Assembly (NCBI RefSeq): GCF_005233515.1
Contig: NZ_QFZZ01000011.1
Coordinates: forward strand, 62,001 to 126,000
DNA: 64,000 nt
Source: Pseudomonas sp. CFBP13508
GTDB taxonomy: Bacteria; Pseudomonadota; Gammaproteobacteria; Pseudomonadales; Pseudomonadaceae
Reading direction: 5' to 3'
In this document: in pieces, positions 57,054 through 64,000 of the stretch
Layout: each line of letters starts with the position of its first letter
Numbering within the stretch: the first letter of the stretch is position 1
The notes under the pieces: generated by a model
Told to the model about the DNA's origin: nothing
What the model saw: only the letters and a program-made list of their open reading frames with translations
The model's database searches: none
Made by a program: the position numbers and the translations under genes

Positions 57054-58766
57054 TTATGCCTCAATCTCCCAGAAAAACTCCACGCTGGCACTACGACCCT
57101 GATCCGACCAACTGGCATTGCGCCCCAGTTGCCGGACCAGACCGATGCCGCGTCCCGACAAGCGGACGTTATCCACGGGCCGTTCCATGACCCGCGCTAC
57201 ATCAAACCCATTGCCGCTGTCATCGATGCGGATGACCAGGCGCCCACCCTCGCCTTGCGGCTGGACCTGCAGATGCACTCGCACGAAACCGTCTTGCAGC
57301 GCCTCCAGCCGCGCCGCGCGCATTTCATAGTATCGGGCAAAACCAGTGGCATCACGCTTGAGACTGGAATCCAGACCGAGCACGCCATGCTCCAGCGCAT
57401 TGGAATACAACTCGGCCAGTACGCTGTACAGCGCCCCGCTCTGCGCGCGCAGGCCATGCACCTCAAGCAGCAACTGCAACAGGAACGGCAACGGATTGAA
57501 GCGCCTGAGCGTAGCTCCGCGAAACTCGAAACTGGCCGACCAGTTCAGCGGGCACGACTGGCCGCTGTCGGAATACACCGGCGCCGCGCCGTGAGCCTGC
57601 ACCGACTCAAGCAGACTGACCTCGACCATGCTCACATCGTCACGGGCCTGCCCACGAAAATCGCGCAGGGCCTGTTCGATATCCTCGAACAACCGATCCG
57701 GCTCGCGGTTCGCCGCAAACACCTGCTGCAAGCGCTCGACGCCGAACAACTGGTCATTGGCGTCGCAGGTATCGATCACCCCGTCCGACAGCAGAAACAC
57801 CCGGTCATCAACGGCCATCGGATACACATCCGTGCGGTCATCGAAGGCTTGTGCGCTGAGAATCCCCAGGGGCAAATGCCTCGCCGGCAAGGGCACGCGC
57901 TCGCCACTGGCAATGCGGTGCAAGTACCCGTCGGGCATGCCGCCGTTCCACACCTCCACCGAACGGCTCTGGAAACTCAGACTGAGCAGCGTGGCGCAGC
58001 AGAACATGTCCACCGGCAGGATGCGCTTGAGCTTGGCGTTCATCTCGCGCAGGGTTTCGGCCAGGCCGTAGCCCTTGGCGGTCATCCCGTAAAACACCTC
58101 GGCCAACGGCATCGCCCCGACCGCCGCCGGCAAACCATGCCCGGTGAAATCGCCGAGCATGATGTGCATGTCACCGGCCGGCGTGTACGCCGCCAGCAAC
58201 AAGTCACCGTTGAACAGCGCGTAAGGCGATTGCAGGTATCGGATGTTCGGCGCACTCAGGCAACCGGAATGCGCGACCTTGTCGAACACCGCTTTGGCCA
58301 CTCGTTGTTCGTTGAGCAGATAGTCATGATGTTTTGCGATCAGATCGCGCTGCTGCAGGACAGTCGCCTGAAGGCGGCGCAAGCGATCCATCGCCTTGAT
58401 TTTGGCGGCGAGTATCACTTGGTTGTACGGCTTCGCCAGAAAGTCGTCGCCGCCAGCCTCCAGACACCGAGCCAGCGCTTCACTCTCGGTCAACGAGGTG
58501 AGGAAGATGATCGGCACCAGCGCTTCACCCGCCAGCGCCTTGATCTGCCGCGCCGCTTCGAAGCCGTCTAACACCGGCATCAGCGCGTCCATCAACACCA
58601 GATCCGGTTGCTGCCGTGCAAAGGTTGCAACCGCTTCGGCACCGTTGGCCGCTGTCAGCACCTGATGACCCTGACGGCGGACGATGGTCGACAGCAGCAG
58701 CCGGTCGGCGGCGCTGTCTTCGGCGATAAGAATGGTCAGCGGCTCTTGCGCCTGCATGGGCGTCAA
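57054..58766 (-). CDS. hsbR: HsbR: receiver - PP2C phosphatase - anti-sigma kinase fusion
   Basis: A 570-residue three-domain regulator. The receiver has phospho-Asp D60 in LVLMDALMPVLDGFE. The SpoIIE-type PP2C domain (about 190-390) has MHIMLGDFTGHGLPAAVGAMPLAE and FLLSDGVIDTCD. The C-terminal HATPase_c_2 domain has LAELYSNALEHGVLGLD and a glycine-rich end SGRGIGLVRQLG. It phosphorylates or dephosphorylates HsbA depending on HptB input. The stop-start junction with hsbA is a 4-bp overlap. Confidence 0.94.
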   Translation of the reverse strand: MTPMQAQEPLTILIAEDSAADRLLLSTIVRRQGHQVLTAANGAEAVATFARQQPDLVLMDALMPVLDGFEAARQIKALAGEALVPIIFLTSLTESEALARCLEAGGDDFLAKPYNQVILAAKIKAMDRLRRLQATVLQQRDLIAKHHDYLLNEQRVAKAVFDKVAHSGCLSAPNIRYLQSPYALFNGDLLLAAYTPAGDMHIMLGDFTGHGLPAAVGAMPLAEVFYGMTAKGYGLAETLREMNAKLKRILPVDMFCCATLLSLSFQSRSVEVWNGGMPDGYLHRIASGERVPLPARHLPLGILSAQAFDDRTDVYPMAVDDRVFLLSDGVIDTCDANDQLFGVERLQQVFAANREPDRLFEDIEQALRDFRGQARDDVSMVEVSLLESVQAHGAAPVYSDSGQSCPLNWSASFEFRGATLRRFNPLPFLLQLLLEVHGLRAQSGALYSVLAELYSNALEHGVLGLDSSLKRDATGFARYYEMRAARLEALQDGFVRVHLQVQPQGEGGRLVIRIDDSGNGFDVARVMERPVDNVRLSGRGIGLVRQLGRNASWSDQGRSASVEFFWEIEA

Positions 58767-59068
58767 CTGATATCGAAGAGTTTGTCGAAGTTGGAAATCG
58801 CGAGGATTTTCTTCACATCGGAACTGCTGTTGACGACGCGGATATCCGACTCGTCGCCGCCGGCGTGATCACGCAGCAGAAGCAGCATGCCCAGCGCGGA
58901 GCTGTCGAGATAAGTGGCCTTCTTCAGATCCACCACTATGGATTCAGGCTTCTCGTTGAGTCGCTCATAGGACTCGCGAAATTCCTGATGCCGACCGAAA
59001 TCGAATCGACCCTCGATCGAAATCGTCAGTTTTTTCCCATCTTGAGAGACTTCTGTAACGACTGACAT
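58763..59068 (-). CDS. hsbA: Anti-sigma factor antagonist HsbA (STAS domain)
   Basis: A 101-residue STAS protein. The phosphorylatable serine lies in ATYLDSSALGMLLLLRDHAG (S56 or S57). In P. aeruginosa phospho-HsbA and HsbA bind the diguanylate cyclase HsbD or FlgM, tuning FliA activity. It leads the hsbA-hsbR-hptB operon, placed here inside the fliJ-fliK interval. Confidence 0.93.
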   Translation of the reverse strand: MSVVTEVSQDGKKLTISIEGRFDFGRHQEFRESYERLNEKPESIVVDLKKATYLDSSALGMLLLLRDHAGGDESDIRVVNSSSDVKKILAISNFDKLFDIS

Positions 59069-59144
59069 TGACTGGCTTCCTTGTCATTGACGAACCTGTA
59101 CAAGGTTTAGCACCTGTCTGACCTTGGGGCAAGAAACAAGCAAA

Positions 59145-59227
59145 ATCAAAAGATCGCAGCCTTCGGCAGCTTCTACATTTGAAATGCATTCCCCTGTAGG
59201 AGCTGCCGAAGGCTGCGATCTTTTGAT
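59145..59227. repeat. GATCGCAGCC-type REP pair (long hairpin)
   Basis: Arms of about 33 bp, ATCAAAAGATCGCAGCCTTC and onwards to the TCTAC/TAGGA step, inverted with one mismatch around a spacer containing TTTGAAATGCATTCCCC. It fills the 161-bp fliJ-hsbA gap and probably terminates fliFGHIJ transcription. Confidence 0.88.
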
Positions 59228-59229
59228 CT

Positions 59230-59679
59230 TTAAAAAGCATCACGCCGTGGCAAGCGCTGCGACAGTTCATCCAGCAGCTTCTGCTCGCGCTTGTCTTCGA
59301 GGCGTTGCGCTTCATCACGATAGCGCTGCACCAGTTTGCGCAAACCCTCGACGCGGGCAAACGCCTGTTGCCATTCCTCACGCGCCTTGTCGAGCTTGTT
59401 CTGGTGCCAGACCAGACTCTGCCGTTGTTGATCGACAGCGGTGTCGAGTTGCGCCAGAAACCCCTGAAAACCCAGCAGCCACTGCCCGCTCACGCCGGTG
59501 CTGCCGCGCACGATCCACTGCTGCGAGTAATCCAGACGAAAGGCATTGAGGTCGGCCAGTTTGCTTTCGGCAACTTTGACCTGGCCCTGAAAGTAGGCGA
59601 GGCGCTGCACGGCGGCTTTCTCGGCCTTTTCGGCCATGTCCACCACCGGTGCCAGGCGCGCGGCGCGGCTGACGGCCAT
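59230..59679 (-). CDS. fliJ: Flagellar export chaperone-like protein FliJ
   Basis: A 149-residue all-helical protein forming an antiparallel coiled coil (LAPVVDMAEKAEKAAVQRLAYFQGQVKVAESKLADL and RVEGLRKLVQRYRDEAQRLEDKREQKLLDEL). It is the central stalk of the FliHIJ ATPase and feeds chaperones to FlhA. It lies 6 bp after fliI. Confidence 0.93.
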   Translation of the reverse strand: MAVSRAARLAPVVDMAEKAEKAAVQRLAYFQGQVKVAESKLADLNAFRLDYSQQWIVRGSTGVSGQWLLGFQGFLAQLDTAVDQQRQSLVWHQNKLDKAREEWQQAFARVEGLRKLVQRYRDEAQRLEDKREQKLLDELSQRLPRRDAF

Positions 59680-59685
59680 GGCCGG

Positions 59686-61044
59686 TTACCCGCCCGCCGC
59701 AGGGGCGAACAGGGTTTCCAGATAGGCCTGGCTTTCACCCAGATTGATTTTGTCGTTGAGGCCCTGGCGCTGATACCTGACCAGTTGCGGTTGCAGGGAA
59801 ATCGCCAGATCGGTCTCGCGATCGCCGCCGGCCACGTAGGCGCCGACGCTGATCAGATCGCGACTCTGCTGATAGCGCGACCACAACTGCTTGAAGTACT
59901 GCGCACGCTGCATGTGATCCGGCGAAACCACCGCCGGCATGACCCGGCTGATCGAGGCTTCGATGTCGATCGCCGGATAGTGGCCTTCCTCGGCCAAGCG
60001 TCGTGACAGGACGATATGGCCGTCGAGCACACCCCGCGCCGAGTCGGCAATCGGGTCCTGCTGGTCATCGCCTTCGGACAGCACGGTGTAGAACGCCGTG
60101 ATCGAGCCACCGCCCTTCTCCGCATTACCGGCGCGCTCCACCAGTTTCGGCAGTTTGGCGAACACCGATGGCGGATAGCCCTTGGTCGCTGGCGGTTCGC
60201 CGATGGCCAGAGCGATTTCCCGCTGTGCCTGGGCGAAACGGGTCAGCGAGTCCATCAGCAGCAGAACGTTCTTGCCCTTGTCGCGGAAATATTCGGCGAT
60301 GCGCGTGCAATACATTGCCGCGCGCATACGCATCAGCGGTGCATCGTCCGCCGGCGATGCAACCACTACCGAACGCTTGAGGCCTTCTTCACCGAGGATG
60401 TGCTCGATGAATTCCTTAACTTCGCGACCACGCTCACCGATCAGACCAACGACGATGATGTCGGCCTCGGTGAAGCGGGTCATCATGCCCAACAGCACCG
60501 ATTTACCGACACCCGTACCGGCAAACAGACCCAGACGCTGGCCACGGCCGACCGTCAGCAAACCGTTGATGCAACGGATGCCGACGTCGAGCGGTACGCT
60601 GATCGGGTCACGGTTGAGCGGGTTGATTGTCGGGCCATCCATCGGTACCCAGTCTTCGGCCTTCATGCCGCCCTTGCCGTCCAGCGCGCGGCCGGCGCCG
60701 TCAAGAACCCGACCGAGCATGCTCATGCCCATCGGCAAACGACCGGTATCGGCCAGGGGCACCACGCGGGCGCCCGGGGCGATGCCGGCGACGCTGCCGA
60801 CCGGCATCAGAAAGACTTTGCTGCCGGAAAAACCCATGACTTCCGCTTCCACCTGGGACGGGTGGTAGCTGTCGTCATTGATCACCATGCAACGGGTGCC
60901 CATGGCGGCGCGCAAGCCTTCGGCTTCGAGGGTCAGGCCGACCATGCGCAGCAGCCGACCTTCAAGGATCGGCGCGCCGGCAATCTCGGTGGCCTCGGCG
61001 TAGGTGCTCAGGCGCTTGGCGAAGCTGGTGCGTTCAAGGCGCAT
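59686..61044 (-). CDS. fliI: Flagellar export ATPase FliI
   Basis: A 452-residue F1-type ATPase. The P-loop is AGTGVGKS (175-182), followed by VVGLIGERGREVKEFIEHILG and Walker B VLLLMDSLTRFAQAQREIALAIGEPPATKGYPPSVF. It unfolds export substrates. The start overlaps the fliH stop by 11 bp. Confidence 0.96.
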   Translation of the reverse strand: MRLERTSFAKRLSTYAEATEIAGAPILEGRLLRMVGLTLEAEGLRAAMGTRCMVINDDSYHPSQVEAEVMGFSGSKVFLMPVGSVAGIAPGARVVPLADTGRLPMGMSMLGRVLDGAGRALDGKGGMKAEDWVPMDGPTINPLNRDPISVPLDVGIRCINGLLTVGRGQRLGLFAGTGVGKSVLLGMMTRFTEADIIVVGLIGERGREVKEFIEHILGEEGLKRSVVVASPADDAPLMRMRAAMYCTRIAEYFRDKGKNVLLLMDSLTRFAQAQREIALAIGEPPATKGYPPSVFAKLPKLVERAGNAEKGGGSITAFYTVLSEGDDQQDPIADSARGVLDGHIVLSRRLAEEGHYPAIDIEASISRVMPAVVSPDHMQRAQYFKQLWSRYQQSRDLISVGAYVAGGDRETDLAISLQPQLVRYQRQGLNDKINLGESQAYLETLFAPAAGG

Positions 61045-61840
61045 CGCTGGCGTCCGCGCGCGGCTCGTCAGAGTCGACAGCCGCTGGGGTGTCTTCGGGA
61101 ATGTCCAGACTCAAGTCAGGCGCCGCCGGATGCAAGGCCTGCTCGTGCAACTGATCGAACAGCTTGGCCATGACCTGGGTCACCCGCGATTCGACGCTGG
61201 CGTCGATGCGGCTGTGTTCGGTTTCAACCCGGCAACCGCCCGGCAACAGCGACTCGTCTTCAACGATGCGCCAGGTTTCTTCGTGGCGTTCGCGCAGGGC
61301 TTTGACCTGGGCGAAATCCTGCGGATTGACGTACAGGCGCACGTTTTCCACGCCCAGCGGCAGCAGCTTGAGGGCATCGCGCATGACGTGTTCGATCTGC
61401 GTCGAATCGATGGCCAGTTCGCGCTTGATCACCTGTTTGGTGATGTGTTGCACGAGATCGACCAGCGACTTTTCAATCTGAGTGTCTTGCTCGGCGATCG
61501 GTTCGAACAGGTTGGCCATCAACAGCTCAAGGCTGGCGATTTTCGCCGCCAGCGCTGTTTCGGCTTCCTGACGCACTTTTAGCGTGGTGCTGTGAAAACC
61601 TTCTTTTTCGCCGATGGCGAAGCCCTCGTTGTAAGCCTCCTGACGGATGCTTTCGAGTTCTTCCAGGGTCAGTGGCTGGACTTCTTCCAGCGGCACTTCT
61701 TCCATTTCCGGCGGTTCGGGCTCCGGCTCAGGCTCGGGTTCCGGTTTCGGCGGGTCGAAGCTGGGCAGCGCCCAGGATTCGAAACCACGAACATCGCGGG
61801 CGCGGATCAGATCCGTCACAGACTCGTCAGGCTTATCCAT
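61034..61840 (-). CDS. fliH: Flagellar export regulator FliH
   Basis: A 268-residue stator-like protein: N-terminal region with a Pro/Glu repeat (EPEPEPEPEPP near 33-45), a central coiled coil with small-residue heptads, and the V-ATPase subunit E-like C-terminal domain (VRLYVNPQDFAQVKALRERHEETW). It holds FliI at FliN. The Glu-Pro run is unusually regular. Confidence 0.93.
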   Translation of the reverse strand: MDKPDESVTDLIRARDVRGFESWALPSFDPPKPEPEPEPEPEPPEMEEVPLEEVQPLTLEELESIRQEAYNEGFAIGEKEGFHSTTLKVRQEAETALAAKIASLELLMANLFEPIAEQDTQIEKSLVDLVQHITKQVIKRELAIDSTQIEHVMRDALKLLPLGVENVRLYVNPQDFAQVKALRERHEETWRIVEDESLLPGGCRVETEHSRIDASVESRVTQVMAKLFDQLHEQALHPAAPDLSLDIPEDTPAAVDSDEPRADASDAP

Positions 61841-61844
61841 GGGC

Positions 61845-62864
61845 TTAGATCATTTCCTCGCCGCCCTTGCCACCGAGCACGATCTCGCCGGCTTCGGCCA
61901 TACGACGGGCAATAGTGAGGATTTCCTTCTGCGCGGTTTCGACGTCGCTGACGCGCACCGGACCTTTGGCCTCGAGGTCGTCGCGCAACAGTTCGGCGGC
62001 ACGCTTGGACATGTTCTTGAAGATCTTTTCCTTGACGCCTTCGTCCGAACCCTTGAGGGCCAGCACCAGCACATCGGAAGACACTTCGCGCAACAGTGCC
62101 TGGATGCCACGGTCGTCGACGTCGGCAAGGTTGTTGAACACGAACATGAGGTCTTCGATCTGACCGGACAGGTCTTCGTCGACTTCGCGGATCGAGTCCA
62201 TGAGCTGGCCTTCGATCGAGCTGTCGAGGAAGTTCATGATGTCGGCCGCACGCTTGATGCCACCCAGGGTGGTGCGCGAGGCGTTCGAGTTGCCGGAGAA
62301 CTGCTTCTCGAGAATCTGGTTGAGTTCTTTCAGGGCGGCCGGTTGCACGGTGTTCAACGACGAAACGCGCAGGATGATGTCCAGACGCACTTTATGGTCG
62401 AAGTTGCCGAGCACTTCACCGGCCTGATCCGGATCGAGGTACGCGACCACGATCGCCTGGATCTGCGGGTGTTCGTAACGGATGACGTCGGCGACGGCGC
62501 GCGGCTCCATCCATTTCAGGCTGTCGAGACCGCTGGTGTTGCCACCGAGCAGGATGCGGTCGATCAGGCCGTTGGCCTTGTCTTCGCCCAGGGCCTGGGT
62601 GAGCATCTTGCGCACGTAGTCGTCGGAACCGACGCCGAGGCTGGTCTGATCGCCGACGATGTCGACGAACTCGCTCATCACCTGCTCGACCTGTTCGCGA
62701 TGGACGTTGCCCATCTGCGCCATGGCCACGCCGACGCGCTGAACCTCTTTGGGCCCCATGTGGCGCAGCACTTGCGCAGCATCGGTCGAACCGAGGGACA
62801 GCAGCAGAATCGCGGCTTTGTCGACCTTGGTCAATTTGACGGCGGCGGCTCGGTTATCACTCAT
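61845..62864 (-). CDS. fliG: Flagellar switch protein FliG
   Basis: A 339-residue C-ring protein with ARM-like N, middle and C domains. The EHPQ-type motif appears as IRYEHPQIQAIVVAYLDPDQAGEVL and the torque helix region as DDLMFVFNNLADVDDRGIQALLREV with the charged residues that contact MotA. It overlaps fliF by 8 bp. Confidence 0.97.
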   Translation of the reverse strand: MSDNRAAAVKLTKVDKAAILLLSLGSTDAAQVLRHMGPKEVQRVGVAMAQMGNVHREQVEQVMSEFVDIVGDQTSLGVGSDDYVRKMLTQALGEDKANGLIDRILLGGNTSGLDSLKWMEPRAVADVIRYEHPQIQAIVVAYLDPDQAGEVLGNFDHKVRLDIILRVSSLNTVQPAALKELNQILEKQFSGNSNASRTTLGGIKRAADIMNFLDSSIEGQLMDSIREVDEDLSGQIEDLMFVFNNLADVDDRGIQALLREVSSDVLVLALKGSDEGVKEKIFKNMSKRAAELLRDDLEAKGPVRVSDVETAQKEILTIARRMAEAGEIVLGGKGGEEMI

Positions 62865-64000
62865 CTGCGTTAATCCACTCTTTTACGACCTGAGCCACGC
62901 GACCCGGGTCTTCAGCTACCAGACTCTTGATTGCATTCAGCTGCGCGTCATAACCCTCGCTTGGGCTCGGCAACAGAATGCTCTGCGGACCACCGAGGCT
63001 CACGCGGTCGTTGGCCAGTTCGCCGTCCAGGCCGCCCATGCCACCGAGTTCCACGTCGCTGCCCAGACCGGCCAGCTCCTTGCCTTTGCCACCGCCGGTG
63101 ATGTTGTTGAGCACCGGACGCAGCACACCAAACACCAGTACGAGGATGAACAGCACACCCAGCACTTGTTTGACGATGTCCCAGAACCATGGCTGGGAGT
63201 AGAACGAAATATCGGCAATCACTTCGCCGCGCTCGGCGGAGAACGGCATGTTGATCACGCTGACGCTGTCGCCACGGCTGGCGTCGAAACCGACCGCGTC
63301 CTGCACCAGACGGGTGAAGCGTGCCAATTCGTCGGCGCTCCACGGCGCACGGCTGGTTTCACCGTTGGCCGGGTTGACCTTGACCTGATCGTCGACCACC
63401 ACCGACACCGACAGGCGATTGAGACGGCCCTGCTGCTGCTTGGTGTGACTGATCGAACGGTCGAGCTCGAAGTTCTTGGTCGATTGTTGACGCTTGTCCG
63501 CCGGGTACGGCGCGAGCATCGGCTGGCCGGTGGCCGGATCCATGATCTGCTGACCGTTGGCGTCAACCAGTGGCTGACCCGGCTGGATCATCCCGGCCGC
63601 TGCGGCGGTGCCACCGGTGGTCTGCGGTGCCGAGGCAGGCGCCGGCGGCTGGTTGCTCAGGGCACCCGGCACACCTTGCGGGCCATTGCTGGCGGTACGT
63701 TGTTCGTTGACCGACTGCTCGCTGCGCAACGCCGGTTGGTCCGGGTTGAACTGCTCGGCAGTCGATTCGACGGCACTGAAATCGACGTCGGCCGAAACTT
63801 CAGCCTTGTAGCGATCGTTGCCCAGTACCGGTTGCAGAATGTTGTGCACGCGCTGGGTGAGCATGCTTTCCATGCGGCGGCTGTAATCGAACTGCTTGCC
63901 GGCCATGGTCATTTCGGAGTTCTCCGCCTGATCGGAGAGCAGGTTGCCCTTCTGATCGACGACGGTGATCTGCGATTTGCTCAACTCGGGCACGGAAGTC
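62857..64000 (-). CDS. fliF: Flagellar MS-ring protein FliF, 5' part off the window
   Basis: The C-terminal 380 or so residues are visible; the N-terminus is beyond 64000, so the first in-window start-like codon (GTG at 63993) is internal. Seen are the ring-building motif region (QFDYSRRMESMLTQRVHNILQPVLGNDRYKAEVSADVDFS), a variable Pro/Gln-rich loop, the second membrane helix (FWDIVKQVLGVLFILVLVFGVLRPVL) and the C-terminal FliG-binding segment (VAEDPGRVAQVVKEWINADE). Confidence 0.96.
   Translation of the reverse strand, partial: TSVPELSKSQITVVDQKGNLLSDQAENSEMTMAGKQFDYSRRMESMLTQRVHNILQPVLGNDRYKAEVSADVDFSAVESTAEQFNPDQPALRSEQSVNEQRTASNGPQGVPGALSNQPPAPASAPQTTGGTAAAAGMIQPGQPLVDANGQQIMDPATGQPMLAPYPADKRQQSTKNFELDRSISHTKQQQGRLNRLSVSVVVDDQVKVNPANGETSRAPWSADELARFTRLVQDAVGFDASRGDSVSVINMPFSAERGEVIADISFYSQPWFWDIVKQVLGVLFILVLVFGVLRPVLNNITGGGKGKELAGLGSDVELGGMGGLDGELANDRVSLGGPQSILLPSPSEGYDAQLNAIKSLVAEDPGRVAQVVKEWINADE

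Noticed and set aside
1..64000. CRISPR arrays, rRNA and tRNA genes
   Set aside because: No regularly spaced direct repeats with unique spacers and no tRNA or rRNA signature stretches were noticed on either strand.

Overview
The window reads as a chromosomal segment of a fluorescent Pseudomonas (P. fluorescens group). The basis is the motility gene order (fliFGHIJ, hsbA-hsbR-hptB, fliKLMNOPQR, flhB, flhA-flhF-fleN-fliA, cheYZAB, motCD, parC-parP-cheW), a complete ccmABCDEFGHI operon beside it, the Pseudomonas-type gcl-hyi-glxR-ttuD-pyk glyoxylate operon, and many REP elements of the type ending in CTCCCACA. The species is inferred from content; no 16S gene is present.

Layout. 1-2.2 kb: a partial DUF808 gene, a RutR-like TetR regulator, a REP-associated tyrosine transposase (RAYT) bracketed by paired REPs, and a GlcG/HbpS-like gene. 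2.5-9.1 kb: glyoxylate to glycerate to pyruvate operon (gcl, hyi, glxR, ttuD, pyk), with two copies of the palindrome TTGTATACAA in front of gcl. 9.2-13.8 kb: urea transporter, voltage-gated K+ channel with a C-terminal Cys4 tail, orphan sulfate-binding protein with a strong terminator, a MITE-like repeat and an MFS transporter. 13.9-15.8 kb: two divergent toxin-antitoxin modules (hicAB and HTH/PIN). 15.8-23.2 kb: a small lipoprotein and the ccm operon on the minus strand. 23.4-25.3 kb: a fliK-like/flhB-C-like pair. 25.5-26.9 kb: an RCC1-repeat gene. 27-41.5 kb: chemotaxis and flagellar regulatory genes through flhA. 41.5-49.5 kb: an accessory island. 49.5-64 kb: flhB through fliF, which runs off the end.

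The most unusual part is the island that separates flhA from flhB. It is built from repeats of one cassette: a structured leader plus a 119-codon DUF6124-type gene, followed by a large Ig-like gene. The middle DUF6124 copy has lost its leader and first 15 codons to a REP element, and a third copy faces an unrecognised 221-residue protein. Four 20-bp palindromes of lux-box type (consensus ACCTGTCA-N4-TGACAGGT) lie 66-86 bp upstream of exactly four genes: the two Ig-like genes, the 221-residue gene, and the RCC1 gene 17 kb away at the other end of the motility block. This suggests a small regulon of accessory genes under one LuxR-type regulator, which is not encoded in the window. Its biological role cannot be read from the sequence.

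The flagellar genes look intact and ordinary. Good sigma-54 (GG-N10-GC) promoter candidates precede flhA, fliL and fliK, consistent with FleQ/RpoN control. HptB-HsbR-HsbA link the locus to the Gac/sessile-motile switch. At least five repeat families (REPINs, two other REP-like types, a stem-loop repeat and a 200-218 bp MITE-like element) fill most longer intergenic gaps.
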